A stretch of DNA of 64,000 nucleotides from Stenocarpella maydis (lineage: Eukaryota > Ascomycota > Sordariomycetes > Diaporthales > Diaporthaceae), in contig NQMI01000051.1 of NCBI GenBank assembly GCA_002270565.1, positions 186,001 to 250,000 of the forward strand, given 5' to 3'. Positions 1-13,276 of the stretch are shown piece after piece. Numbering within the stretch: the stretch's first letter is position 1; the number at the start of each line of letters is the position of its first letter. A program made the translations under genes and the position numbers. Below the pieces are notes generated by a model. It saw nothing but the letters and a program-made list of their open reading frames with translations, did not search any database and was not told where the DNA came from.

Positions 1-3000
1 TCGGCCATCGACAAGGCGACAACCTGCCTCCTTGAGAACTACACAGTGGTTGTGTTCACGACTTATGGCTACAACGTCGTCAAGTTCCCTTTCAGTGAGG
101 TCGGGCTTACAAGTCACCATCTGAGCAATATTTCCATGTCTTCGCGGTATGACGCTGAGCGAAATCGAATCAAGTACATTGCCTCGGGTGGTGAGACCAT
201 CGTGGGAGTAAGTGGTCGTGGCGACCTCTTCTCCATGAATCTCACAAAGAAAGCGGACACTCAACCGTCAATGTCCACTACCAATCCGTCAAAGATCAAG
301 GGCGCTGTCAGCCAGCCAATCTGCATCTGGAGCGCCCACAAGGATGGAGTCAGATCCGTCGACGTTGGCGAACATGGCTCAGTCATAATCAGCACCCAAT
401 CAGGCGCAGTCTGGCGGCGTATCAGAAGGGCCAAAGCAAAAGATACTCACGTGGCTGGTTCCAGCGAAGCAAAGCGCAAGGATTTCAAATTCCAGCGTGT
501 CCCGGGCATCACCAACATCGTCACTGTGCGAAGCTCTATATTCGGGGCCTTCGCTGCTGTTAGAAAAGACTCCGAAGTAATGCGGGAGCAGATCAACGTC
601 GGTCGCCAGACTCTCTGGGATGACATCGCGCCGCTCAACTGCCTTCGGGACTTTAGATCCTCCGATCCAGGGCCCAAAGCACAGGGTATCCTTAAGACCT
701 GGGACGCCACTACGCTTCAGCAGAGATTGGGATCCGTCGCCTACGAAGTGCTCAAATCCCCCGACCTTGAAACTGATCTTCAGAACTATTTGTTGTTGTA
801 TCGTTCCAGGGGCGGACCTTCACAGGTATGTAGCAGACTAATTATTGTCCAATCTTTTCCCAACGACACGTCAATGCAATTTATACTTTTTGACTTGTTT
901 GGCGGCGTTCCATGGTCTCTGCTTCCATTTTCTGCATCTCAACCACCAACTGCCTGCATTACACCTCGTATATCCTCTCTATCCCAGTGTCACATCACAC
1001 TTCCTTCGGCGAGATCTAGGTTCATTGACTAATCTCTTCTAGTCTGGTCTGGACACCATTATCCGCTCGTCTTCCCTTCCAGAGCTGCAAGTACCAGTTC
1101 ACAGCTGGATACTATCCGCGAGAAGCCCGGTTCTTCGGCAAGCTCTGTGGTCCTTCCGAACTAGCGGCACTTACAAAACTTCGGATGTATTCGTTATTGA
1201 CAAGCATGATGAATCAATTACCGTGACCTTTACTGGTCTTGACATCATCTCGCTTTTGAACTTGGTCGTATACTTGTACGAAGATCGGGTAATTCCAGCA
1301 TGGAATTACACTCGACACGATCAGTCATTGGCTTACAGGTATCGTCAAATACGGACTGAAGTCGTCAGGACGGCGGGTAACCTCGGGGTGGGTAAGCTGG
1401 AGACCGCAGCCCAGAAGCAAGTCGATCCTCAGAGGCAACTAGATGAGGATTTGCGGTCTGCCCTGCAAGATCCACAGTTTTTCGAGGACGCAGATGCAGT
1501 CGTGGAGCTCGACGGCGACGGGGTGCTCGTCCACAGCTCGTTGTTGTGTCAGAGGTGCCCATTCTTCGAGGGGCTGTTTTATGGACGCTCCCAGGGCATG
1601 TGGCTGGCAAGTCGCCGTGCTGCTCAGGGGCCTTCCGAAAGGATACCCGTTGATCTCAAGCATATTGATCCAGAAAGCTTCAGATTCGTTTTGAGCTACC
1701 TTTATTCTGACACAGGCGACCAAATGTTCGACGGAGTAGCCGCTGACAATCTGGATGACTTTACGGACTTGGTAATGGATGTGCTTTCTATCGCCAATGA
1801 GCTTATGCTCGACCGCCTATCGCAGATTTGCCAGCGGGTCTTGTCTCGATTCGTCAACACGCGCAACATCGCACATTTCCTGAATGCAATCAGTCCATGT
1901 TCGGTTACCGAGTTCAAGGACGCAGGCCTGGAGTACATAACTCTTCAGCTGGAAAATATGCTCGAGAACAACCTCCTGGCCGATCTTGACGAGGAGTTAT
2001 TACTTGACCTTGACGAAGTGGTCAGAGGCAATCAGCTTGCTCGTTACCCATTCGTAAGGAGCGGACGGGCAGCACTCCTGCTTCACGAACAATATCCGAA
2101 CCTGGCCCAGGACATAGATGAGGAAAGGCAACGAAGAGTGAAGGAGATGGCTTTCAAGGCCAGTCAAAAGGAGGACGAGAAGAAGCTTTCGTCGTCGCTC
2201 AAGGCAAAGATTGGCAGCCTCGAGGACTTCCACCCTGGGTCCCCTTCTTTGGATAAGTCTAAGGGGAAAACGGCGTCGAGAAGAAATGAGCCGTTTAGCC
2301 CTGAGATCCGTCCCAAAGCTGGTCAGGCTGACCTCATGTTCGATATGGACGAGGATGAGGTGCCTCTAGATAGTCCTTCCATACGGCCTGAGAGGGCGAT
2401 GACTGCAAGAAAGAAGACCGAGCTCGACCAAATAGCTCCACTGAGCGAGTCTTTCCGTGGTCAACAGTCGAAACCCGTCCAGCAATCGTCCTTTGGCTCT
2501 TCGCCGGCAGGCCTGGGCCTTCCCTCGAGTTCGCCAACTGGCCAGCCTTCGGCCACCCCATCTACCAAGCCAGGCAGTCCGTGGGCTTCTTCGAAGATGC
2601 CGACTGCTAAGCTAGATCTGAGGGAGATCATGAATGAAACCCCGCCTGCCCGCTCGGCCTTGTCTGCAGGTTTGGCTGCGCAAAAGGTGAAAGAGGCCTC
2701 GGCCAAGCCACCACAGACGAAAATGTCACAAAAGGAACGCAAGAGGCAGCAGCAGCTTCAAGCGGAGCAGGCCGCTCAGTTTGCCCAAGCACTGTCAGAG
2801 AAGACCGCATGGGAGAAACCTACCAAAGACACCAAGTCGTCGCCATGGATGGCAGCGTCCAGCGATCCTAAAATCCCAGTCAACGACAGTAAGGCAGATG
2901 CGCCTAAATCAGCACCGCCCATTGCGAAGCCCCTCTTGGCCACAGAAGCATCAGTCAAGTTAATCCCACGGCGAACCCAGTCTCCAGATACACGCCACTC

Positions 3001-3541
3001 CGGGCAGTCACGGACACCGGCAGCAACACCACCCGTTCGGCCCCCACAAAGAAGCACCCCCACGTCGACCTTCTCTGCCGACATGTCCAGCAAACCGGTC
3101 ATCCCGCACTCCAGGTCATATATCAAACCTGCGACCAAGTCGGAGCCGATTATTGGGCTCAGCATGGCCGACATCATCGACCAGGAACAGCGCAACCTCG
3201 AGAGCGCGAAGGAGGCGGTGGCCAAGCGAAGCCTGATGGAGATCCAGCAGGAGCAGGCGTTCCAGGAGTGGTGGGAGGAGGAGTCGCGGCGGACGCAGGA
3301 GGAAGAGGCGAGGAGGGCGACCAGGGAGAAGGAGCGCGAGGAGGGCAAGAGCAACAGTAAAGGCCGGCGGGGCCGCAGTGGGAAACCCAGGGGTGGCAGA
3401 GAGGGCGGACCTAGCGGCGCTCAGCCTGGCGACGCCGTAGATGGAGAGGCGGCGAGGCAACAGAACCAGGACCCTGGGCGAGGTGGCCGGGGACACAGAC
3501 GTGGTAGGGGGAGAGGCGGTCCGGCGAAGCCAACACCTTGA
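1..3541 (+). CDS. BTB/POZ and RCC1-type protein, 3' part of gene (Btb3 / IBtk-like)
   Basis: The reading frame is open from base 1, so the 5' end lies outside the window. Exons are 1-825 and 1043-3541; the intron 826-1042 starts GTATGT and ends CTAG. The visible part is 1107 residues. The first 275 residues look like RCC1-type beta-propeller sequence. A BTB-like fold follows at about 281-358, then a second clear BTB domain at about 421-507 (VVELDGDGVLVHSSLLCQR). The rest is a long low-complexity Ser/Pro/Lys tail, a charged helix near residues 980-1040 (IIDQEQRNLESAKEAVAKRS) and an Arg/Gly-rich end. Fungal proteins of this build, such as fission yeast Btb3, and animal IBtk combine ankyrin, RCC1 and BTB domains and are thought to be Cul3 ubiquitin-ligase adaptors. 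Ankyrin repeats would be upstream and are not seen here. The family call is firm; the adaptor role is inferred. Confidence 0.8.
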
Positions 3542-6465
3542 AGGACAACCAGCTAATTTGGCTGCTACCGGCTGTTGCCAGGTTGGAGCTGAGAACGGGC
3601 CTCGGTTTGCAAGTTGCATGCATGCAATAGAAGGTTCGACACCGGGCAATTAGTCTGCATTAGTTAAAAACACCTCCATATCATTTTAAAGGTCGGCTGT
3701 ACTGCGATATGGTTGGACTTTTCTCTGCTTCCTCGTATATATTTCGAGGTCGACCACGTAGAATAAGAAATCATGAAGATTATATCTGTTGTGCTGTGGG
3801 ACGTGGTGAGGATTTTATCTATGAAATGAATTCTCTTTGTTCCAGACGATGTCTCCAAGGTTGTTGTTGAGTATGTGGGTTGAGTTGGTATGGCCATGTG
3901 ACATGAATCTTCCTTTCCATTTACTCAGTTAGGCCTTCAACATTACGAGATACCCAGGAGTCATCAGGCAAGAAATGTATGTGTCATTTAGACGAACATC
4001 ATCTCGAGACATGGAGTAGCCCATCAAGCAGAGGTAAGTTTGACATCAATTGATTATAAGCCCTACTTTTTGATGACCTCCTCCCACTACACATATGCAT
4101 GCCCCAAACGCAATGCCGTGGCAGTGACTAAACGTGAGACACCACGGCGTGGATACTCCTACGTATGTACTCACTTAAACATCGCTCTGACTGTGGTCCT
4201 GTGTAGATTATGCCGTAACACTGAGTCAATGACAGCAAGTGGAAGCCAAAGCAGTTTCGTATCCAGAAGTTTTGCCAGCAGGTCCATCCCCTTACTCGCT
4301 CAGAATATTTAATAAGTGTATCCGAGACGTTCTCATCCCACTTGACTTCCACATTTCAGAGTGAAGACAACGACAGGGAAAGGATTCATCAAGATACCTA
4401 GAAAATCCAGTGACACAGATTCCACCTGATTATACAAAACTACCTGACATTGAGGCTATTCATAATCCACGGTTGCTAGAATCCGCAATAAACTTCCCGA
4501 TGGCCAGGGCTACAGAGACGGGTGAGTGGTGTGAGATGTGTTGCAGTTGGATCAGGGATGGCCGACACCGACGACGAGACTGTCCTCTCTTTGCAGAGGC
4601 GAAGGAGGGCGCACAGGAGGACGGGGCCACAACATAGCCGCGGCAATGAGATGCAGGAGCTAGATGAGTCAGAGGGACTAGAGCATGCTAGCTGGGTGAA
4701 TCTAACGATTACAGAGAAGGACGCTGTGCGCTATTGATTAGCTTGGTGTTGTGTAGCACAGCCAAAAAATGCCGCCAGCCTTTGCTTGGTTTGGTGCTGC
4801 CGTAGTACTCAGATCAATGCGTTGCGGCTGGGCATACCAGTTTCTTATCTTATCTCTTATCTATGTTCCCTCGCCTGTTGAGCAGCCCAGTTTGAGTTGA
4901 GTGGAGGTGGATGGAATCAAGCCTGCATGAGTCGAGCCTGCATATATGGTGATGATATAATCAAATGGCCATGATTCATACCAGTGCATCTGGGTCTAGT
5001 TTTTGTACTCCCCCATCCAGGAGATCTGAAGCTGAGGATGGTCAGGTGCTGCTGTCAATGGACAAGGTGAATGTACTTGTAACCAGGTGAGCAGGACATG
5101 ATGCTTTGTCCATGCAAGGGACAGACACCCAGCCATGGAGCGCAATGGTATCGTGTGCTAATGACTGAGATCACAGCATATATAGAGTAAGATAATGTTA
5201 AGTCTTTGGTTGGTAGATATATGTAGGTGTGTGTGTGTTGTGTATATATATATATATTTATATGCCGGATGTAAGTGTGGAGAGTGATCTCTACATTCCC
5301 AGGTCAACAAGGTAGGTATGTAGCAATACTGGGTGGCTACTACGTTTACAGCATGGTGTGAAGCCTCAAGGCTTGCTACCAGCCGAGCGGCTAGCACCAG
5401 ACTCGTGCTCCACATCATACTCGTTGACACCACCCCATTGCCTGTCGTCCAATGCCCATCTCTCCCTCCTCGCATCAGTCACACTCGCTCACTCCATCAG
5501 GCCGGGCGCCCTATCTCCCTCCCCTCCCCCAGCTGCCTATTTCTGGGCTATCTTTGGCTTTGGATAGACTCCTGTCGTCCTCTGCCATCTTCTCTTTCTT
5601 TCAACCCCCCCCTGGGAGTAGCAGAAAGACACGGCCACTGTCTCTTCCTATGGTCCTGCACTGGCTGGCACAGCTGAGCCGCAATAACATCGTCTAGTCA
5701 AAGTAGCTTCCTCGGCACCGGATGACGACAGACAGGCCAGGATCACGAGGCATGCTTCAACACCCATGACTTCGACTGCCACCCTGCATATCCTCAGCCA
5801 TCGCACGTCCATCCCGGTCATAGGTCCACCTTCGTAACGTCAGTTCTCTTCTGCGTCCATGCACACAGAGCATCCGCTCGACCTGCATCTGGCTTGTCCT
5901 TGGCCACCATCTCGTCCCTCTTTCTCCTGGACTGCATATACAACCGGCACTCAACACCAACAACACCCATCAGCAGCCTGCCCCAGCATAGGTGCACGTC
6001 CACTATGGCTGCGCCTTTCTAGATCGCAGCCAGCCACAGAATTCAACCGTGCCAGCAACTGCAGCTGTCACCCCTGAAATCGAGCAATTGGTGCTCATTG
6101 GTGCCTGGTCCCTCGAGCCAACCAGCCTTGGAGCTCACATATCCACCCACAGCCTGCCTAGCTCTTGTGTGCGAGCCTTCACACCAGTCTACCTGATGGT
6201 CTCTTCACAAGTCCTTCCCGCCACAGTGTAACGATGGATGCCGATGTACGCTGGGATCGAGAGTAGATACTCAGCAGCCCTGTTCACCACGACACCCTCA
6301 TCCGCCAGCCGCCTTCCTCCGCGAACACCACTTCTTGTTAGCCCTCAGCCTTGCATCAGTCCTAGTGCTAGTGGCTAGCATCACTTCCGTCCCGTCGAGC
6401 TACCTCATCCCGGGCCGACTCGCCAATATAGCACTTTGGATTCAGACCCCAAGCCGTCCCTCAAC
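3542..6465. other. Intergenic, BTB gene to ATG13
   Basis: No convincing gene is seen in 2.9 kb. A short TA run lies near 5245-5262. The stretch 5380-6460 is pyrimidine-rich and without an extended supported frame, as expected for the promoter and long 5' leader of ATG13. A short Cys-containing frame at 4500-4637 was considered and rejected. Confidence 0.6.
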
Positions 6466-9324
6466 ATGCATCAACACCCCAGACACCCGCCGAGGACGGC
6501 GTCTTCCGCCTCCTCACCTCAGACGAATCCCACAAGATCAAACAATTCAAGAGAAGGCATAGGAGCTCAGACCAGGGTTTCCTCGGAATCACCCAGGAAG
6601 GGACCTTCTAGCTCAACTGGAAGCGGAGAGTTCGAGTTTAAGGGGCCGACTCCCGAGTCCATCAAGAAGCTGGACCAAATCGTCCAGGTGTGTAGCTCGG
6701 GCCCCCGTTTCTTGGAGTCCCGGCGAGCTGACACGCCCTAGAATTTGTTTCTCAAGGCCGCCGTCGTCGTTTCCCAAGCGCGCATCAAGACCACGCCCTT
6801 GGGAGCTGGCAAGACCAACAAATGGGTATGTGTAGCCATGACTTGAATCATCCGGATGTCTTGTGCTGACCAAAACCACAAGTTCTCAATAGAGACCGAC
6901 GAGATTGACGAGTTTCGAAACGATTTCCGCTTGTGGAAGAACTGCAGCGCCTTCGAAAACCCCTTCCCCGTAATGGTCATCGAGACATATTTGGATGCTT
7001 CTCGGCTGTCACCGAGCCAGTGTCTGGTTGTGGTTGACGACAACGGTAAGAGGTGGGATGTGCTTGAAGCCCTGAACTCCTCAGAGACCAGTGACGACAG
7101 CCCCACGTCGAGAAGGCGACACACCGAAGTCATCCTGGAGCGGTGGCGTCTCGAACTGAAGCCTGGGCCTTTCGAAGATGTCGAGGATTTCGGTCCGACA
7201 TTACCCACCATTTACAAGAAGTGCATAATATTCTTCAGGGCACTCTTTACGGCCAGTCGAGTAATGCCGGCATACAAATTCTCCCAGCAAAACATGACGA
7301 GGAAGCCTCAGCCCGCCCTAGAAGTCAAGTGTCGAATATCTACAGGCGACACGGGTTCGGGTGGCCACGACGCGCTTCGGCAACCGCTCAGCGACAGTCG
7401 CGACGTGGTGACCGACTACGTGCTAGGGGATTTGGAAGTGCCCGCAGGCCGAATCTACGCCTCGGTCTCATACCGTAACGAGTGCCATTTTCGGGTCGAC
7501 GACGCCGAGTCGCTCCTGAGTTCCCGTTTCATGGGGGTGGACGAGAACTTCTTCAAGCCATCTATGCCACAGGGCAGGGAGCCAAGGCGCCGAGACACCT
7601 CGGCTGAGGTGGGATCTTTGCCCTCTAGGCGGCATGGAGAAAGCTCCTCGGATGCTCAGCAGACCTACGGCAGCCTTTCTACATTTCACGGAGCGGGCGC
7701 TCTGGGCACGAGTCCCATGTCAGCCCTGAAAGCTGTAAAGCCCGCAGGGTCGGAAACAAGCTCTCCTTCCGGTTCGATTCCAGCGAGCGTGGAAGAGCCC
7801 CGTCATTCCATGCCAATACGTCCTTCGGTTCGTGGTAGGGATGCTCCCGGGAGGCGCACTTCGGTCTCGTTCCAGCCTTTCAAGGCAGGATCTCTGTCGG
7901 GCTCCCCGAGAGTCCAGGATGGGGACATGTCCGCATCACCTTACTCGGGCCAGAGGCAGTCGGGGCCAAGCGCACTCGCCCAAGCTCGAAACCGTAACTC
8001 GCTAACAGCTGGTATGCCAGCCTCCCTCCGAGGGGGACCGCCCCCTGGTGAGATACCAGCGAGCTCATCTCCTAGGCCGTCCAGCGGTCGGATCAGCAGC
8101 AGCTTCAGCCACCGCAGGGGAAGACTCTCGTTTGGCGGGCAAAGCCGAGGCGTCGACGATGACCAAGCCAGTAGTGGACGGCAGAGTCTCTCGTCTTCCA
8201 TCGCCCAACCTGGATCCGGCTTGTTGGCTGAGCAGGGGGGTCAGACGAGCTCAGGGTCGCTGAATGCTGACGATGATAATATCTCGGAGTTTCTCAAGGT
8301 CCTGGACAGCAAGAAGACGCTCCCCAGCTTCGAGCCTGGAAAGAAGGGCGAGTCGGCTACCAAGCGGACAGTGGCACAGCTCTCCAAGTTCCAGCACATG
8401 CGCGACTCAAACAACGCCCTTACCGAGTCGATGGCATCGTCGGTGCAACTGCAGAGATCGTCGAGCTCGTCCAGCCGTCAGTTGACAAGCGTCCCGGGAA
8501 TGGTGGCACCGGGAACCTCAATGTCCGTCTCATCGTCGCCCGGGAAACCGCTCTCCCCGCACACGCCGCACACTCCAGCCATTCCCTCGCGGCTCAGTGA
8601 GAACTCAATCATCCACTATGATGCACAGGTCCAGGCTCAAGTCGATGAGAGGGGCGCGCGCATGGCTCCTCGATTTGGGTCGACGGAGGAAGAATCAGTT
8701 GCGGCCGCCGCAATCAGCCCCGAGGGCACCACAGCCATTGACATCCCTCTGCCCCTGTCGCCCAGGATCCTTCAGACCAACCGGAGATCAAGCTCGGTCG
8801 CGCAGCAACACCGGGCCATGGCTGAAGATGAGGAGGTGGAGCTTGCTTTTGGAGGACACCGAAGCATCAGCCTCGGGGCCGAACGAGACCCGCCGACTGC
8901 TAGTACCCTGCTCGGCATGGAACGGGGTGACCCGACGGACGACGCTACGGGCCTCCAGCCTGCTGCAAACATACGGACTTCTGCGGCAGGCGGGTCGCCT
9001 GGCCTGGCGGAACGCGAGAGGAACCCGCCGGGAGGCCTCCTTGCCGGCAATGCTGCGAGCTCGCCGGGCCGCTTGCGCTACACGAGCACGCGCGGCCGGC
9101 CAACGCCGCCGCAGTCCTCCAGGGGAAGCTTTGCGGGCAGTTCGAGCGGGCGGTATGGCGCGGGGCGCGGGGACAACGACGCCGACGAGGAGCCACTTGT
9201 TTTCGACATGCAGGTGAGCGAGATGGGCCGCCGGAGCCTAGAGGAGGGCCGCGGGGGAGGGAGTGTCGGCAGCAGCTCGAATGACCGGTATGAGCCACGA
9301 GGAGTTTCGAAACGGGGATGGTAA
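6466..9324 (+). CDS. ATG13: Autophagy-related protein 13
   Basis: ATG13 is the regulatory subunit of the Atg1 kinase complex that starts autophagy; TORC1 phosphorylation holds it off. Exons are 6466-6687, 6742-6825 and 6883-9324, with introns of 54 and 57 nt, giving 915 residues, a normal length for filamentous fungi. The start is the first ATG in frame (MHQHPRHPPRT). The N-terminal HORMA domain runs from about residue 60 to 290 and includes LDQIVQNLFLKAAVVVSQAR across the first intron and EIDEFRNDFRLWKNCSAFEN. A long Ser/Pro-rich disordered tail follows, as in all Atg13 proteins. Near residues 565-585 it contains ISEFLKVLDSKKTLPSFE, resembling the conserved Atg17/Atg1-binding segment. The acidic and Gly/Arg-rich end (residues 860-915) is variable. 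The upstream region is pyrimidine-rich. Identification is secure; the exact 5' end of the mRNA is unknown. Confidence 0.93.
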
Positions 9325-10777
9325 AGAGACGAATTAAAATCTGTATCGCCTCCGCGGATGGGAAGAGCTGCAAATCGGCCAAACGACAGACCATTTTGGC
9401 TAGCAAGTGCTGAACGCATACAGGAGTCGAGGAGTTGTCATAAATATCGTGCCTTTTCTTCTCCTTTCTGTTTTTTTGCTTTTTCTTTTCGTCAATATCA
9501 GACTGGACTTGATCGTTTTCTTTTTGCGGGTGCCCGGAGAGGTCAGACCCGGGGATCCGAGGGAGGGACGGATGGCCCAGCAGAGACGGACTTTGATTTA
9601 CCAAGGCGTTACTTGGATCGAGACAAGATGACCGGCGTTGCCATCGTTCGAGCATGGTTTACAGAGGTGCTGCATTCGCACAGCGTGTCCCTGACTTTCA
9701 GTCAGGCACAACATCAACAAACACCACAAGAAGGTACAGGAACATACAGGCATCGATCGGCCTGTTGTGACTGGGCGAGCTGAGTGGGGCACAGATGCAC
9801 ATAGTGGACAACCTCATGCATTGCAGAGGAGCACGTGGATTGCACATAGACATAGAGGACATGAATTCTCAGCATTTAATTGCCCAGAGGCGTGCGGATG
9901 AGCCCGACTGTGGCAATTGTGTGGTAGCGCACCTAGATCGTAGGGCCATATGGCTGCCCGTTGTAGAGCAGCTGAGCAGGTGACGCGTGATATCCGTCCT
10001 CTCTTACAGCCACACGGCCCGATGTGGCAAAGGCTGAGGCTGGGTTCCTGCTGTGTGCCTAACAGATCGCCCAATGTCTCTGCTGGTGGATCAGGCGCAA
10101 AAGACAGGACGGAATTGCTCCCAGATCTTCGGAGGGCGCCTCTCTTGAGGTGTGCCATGGTGGCGCAAGCTGGGTACGTACGCAATGCGAGAGCAATGCA
10201 GCTGCTGGGGCGGGGGGGGGAAGGAGAGAGAGGAAGATCCCGGATAATTAACAAGAGTGGAGAGGAGGACCTGCGGGGAGGCTGCGTGTAAGCGACGCCA
10301 CTGAACTGTATCTACATGCTGCGGTTTACGCTACCTACAGTACTGTAGGTCCATAATCTACCCGCGCAGGTACCCATGTTACTGCTTCTGCAGCCTCCCC
10401 CCCCCCCCGGTTTGGCTTACTGTACCGCAGTACTTGCTATCTACTCCGTATACCTGGCGGGTTTAGTTACGCGACTTCGTCATCGCCTCCAACACCACAT
10501 CCCATAGGTACTCTCAAGTGGGCTCAGGCTGCCGCTCTCCCACCATCCATCCTGTCTCTTTTCTGCTCGTGACCTTCCCTCCCTCCTTTACGACTCCCCC
10601 CCGCCATACCCTACGCAGCTCAGCTCGGCCTCATCTTCTCGCCGACGACGGCGGAGCAACTGAAGGAGATACCATCACCAGAGCATCCGTTTGTGCTGCA
10701 GCCGTCAGGCCAAATCGCCCATCACGACTCGACTCCGCCCGACTAGAGCTCTCTCAGCTAAAGAGCAAGCTGCAACC
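9325..10777. other. Intergenic, ATG13 to HSE1
   Basis: No gene is seen. The first few hundred bases are the presumed ATG13 3' UTR. A G tract lies at 10212-10220 and a C tract at about 10396-10408. An 18-bp perfect palindrome (ACCTACAGTACTGTAGGT) sits at 10333-10350. The final 200 bases are C/T-rich, as expected just upstream of a fungal start codon. Confidence 0.6.
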
Positions 10778-13276
10778 ATGTTCCGCGCAGCAGCTCCGGG
10801 GCCCTACGATGAGGCCGTCGGTACGTCGAGTCGAGCCCACACCCAAGTGCGCTGTTGACTAGGCCTGCGTCGTCATCATCATCACCGCTGACTCCCAACT
10901 TGCAATGTCTAGCCAAGGCGACGGACGAGAACCTCACCTCCGAGGACTGGGGCTCCATCATGGAGGTTTGCGATCGCGTCTCCGGCGACGCCAATGGTTC
11001 CCAGCAGGCCGTCCAGGCCCTGATCAAGCGCCTGGCGCACCGCAACGCCAACGTACAACTCTATACCCTCGAGGTGAGTTACTTGCACTTGTGTTCGAAC
11101 CGAGCAGTCCCTCATTTGCAGAGGTTGGCCTCCTCCCCCGCGCCGCACAAGCTGACGTCGCCCCTTCTCCACCGCAGGTCGCCAACGCCCTGAGCCAGAA
11201 CTGCGGGAAGCCCATGCACCGCGAGCTGGCCAGCCGCGCCTTCACGGATGCCTTACTCAAGCTGGCCAACGACCGCAACACCCACAACCAGGTCAAGGCC
11301 AAGATCCTCGAGAGGATGAAGGAGTGGTCAGACATGTTCAGCAAGGACGCCGACCTGGGCATCATGTACGACGCCTACTTCCGCCTCAAGCAGTCCAACC
11401 CCCAGCTACAACCGCCCTCGGCGCCCCAGAAGAACAGCCTGACCGACCTCGACCGCCAGAAGGAGGAGGAGGAGCTCCAGATCGCCCTGAAGCTGAGCCT
11501 GCAGGAGGAGGACAGGAAGAAGTCAGCCCAGCAACCAGCCCCCGCCGGGCCGAGCAGCAGCGCAGGTCCACAGGAGGCGGCCGCCCCTGCTGCGCCCTTA
11601 CAGCCCATGCCGTCAGGAACTACCGCCGCGACGGTGAGCCGCGTGCGCGCTCTATACGATTTCGTGCCGTCCGAGCCCGGCGAGCTGGAGTTCAAAAGAG
11701 GCGATGTCATTGCGGTCTTGGAGAGTGTGTACAAGGATTGGTGGCGCGGTTCCTTGAAGGGCAAGACGGGCATCTTCCCCCTGAACTATGTCGAGAAGCT
11801 GACGGACCCAACTCCTGATGAGCTTCAGCGTGAGGCGCAGATGGAGGCCGAGGTCTTCGCCGAGATTAAGAATGTCGAGAAGCTCTTGACGTTGCTGAGC
11901 ACGAACAGCGCGCCGCGGGAGGAGGACAACGAGGAGATCTCGAAGCTGTACCACCAGACTTTGGCCATCAGGCCCAAGCTGATCAAGTTGATTGAGAAGT
12001 ACTCGCAGAAGAAGGGTGAGCTTGCGCGGACCCATAGAAGAAGGAATGGCGTGTCCAGGCTAACATGCTTCACAGAAGACTTCACTCAACTGAACGAGAA
12101 GTTCATCAAGGCACGCAGGGACTATGAAACCTTACTCGAATCCTCCATGTCGCATCCACCACAGCCAAACTACACGCAATACGCCATGCGACCAGCAATA
12201 CCTCAGGGCTATGGAGGTCCTGGGGGCCCGGGATATCCAGGGCAGGGTCCTCCACCGCAGCAAGAGCCCCCTCAAGGCTACGGTGCGCCCCAAGGGCAGG
12301 GCTATCAACAACAACAGCAACCACCACCACAAGATCCTCAGAGGTTTTACACTCCCGCTCCCCCGCAAGGTTAGATCCTCATAGTGTCATAGTATGTATG
12401 CAGGAGTGTCCTTCCTGACAAGCAATGCTGCAGATCAACAACAACAACAACAACAACAACAACCGCATCAATATCAAGCATACCCTTCCCAACAACATCC
12501 TCAGTCCACCCCATCTCCTGCATTCCAGAGACCGAGCGCCACTCCAGCACCATTCTATATGGTTGGTGCGGAGGTGCCGTCCACGGCGAACCAGCATCAG
12601 TATCCGCCTCAGAACCAGGGCCAGCACGTTCCCTCCGCTGGAAAACAGCCTGAGGTTCCACCTATTCAGTACGTATCACAGCCTCTGACTAAACTTGTCA
12701 TGAAATTCCGAGCGCTTGCTCGAGCCCGAGAAATCGCACGTCGAGCACTCCTCATATCATTGGCTCTACTCATCTCGCCCTGATGACGGACTCATCCACT
12801 GTGTAATGGGTGTATGCTGACAGCGGATTCGCAGGACAACCACGTCACCGCCACCGGCGAGCCAATATGTTCCCTACTCCCGCCCACCCATCCCGGGCTC
12901 ACAACCACCGCCACAGCAAGACCACCAGCGACCACAGAGCACGTACGGACCAGGCTCTGGCCCCGGCAACCCTCAGGAGCTGGCCACGTCCGTCTACGAC
13001 TCCCCCATCGCATCACACAACCCCCAATCCGCAGCGCCATACAACTCGTCTGCCTATTCGCCGGATGACGCACCGTCAGCACCGAGCGAGCCTTCATACC
13101 CGGCGCCGGGCGCGCCATCTGCGCCGTCGGCCCCTTCGGCACCCGGCATGCCTGGAAGTCTGATGCCGGGCGCCCCGCAGCCGCTGCAGCCGAGCGGGCC
13201 CGCGTACAACGCGAGGCGCGCCTCGGGAGGACAGGCGCAGTACAAGCCTTATGTGCCCCCTTCGAATGCTTATTAG
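10778..13276 (+). CDS. HSE1: ESCRT-0 subunit Hse1 (STAM homologue)
   Basis: Hse1 pairs with Vps27 on endosomes, binds ubiquitinated cargo and hands it to ESCRT-I. Six exons: 10778-10820, 10913-11073, 11178-12015, 12076-12369, 12434-12668 and 12835-13276, giving 670 residues. The VHS domain spans about residues 8-145 (AKATDENLTSEDWGSIMEVC). A ubiquitin-interacting motif lies at about 163-180 (EEEELQIALKLSLQEE). An SH3 domain lies at about 223-278 (VRALYDFVPSEPGELEFKRG) and ends in the ligand-site motif GIFPLNYVE. A coiled coil follows (about 285-400), then a long Gln/Pro/Tyr-rich tail ending in PPSNAY. Reading through the fourth intron would stop at once after PPQG at 12374, so the last 226 residues depend on splicing of introns 4 and 5. 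The 3' neighbour is convergent. Confidence 0.93.

Noticed and set aside
4500..4637. Short frame with several Cys (WCEMCCSWIRDGRHRRRDC), faintly zinc-knuckle-like
   Set aside because: Only about 45 codons from its ATG, no splice partner, and Cys spacing fits no known finger.
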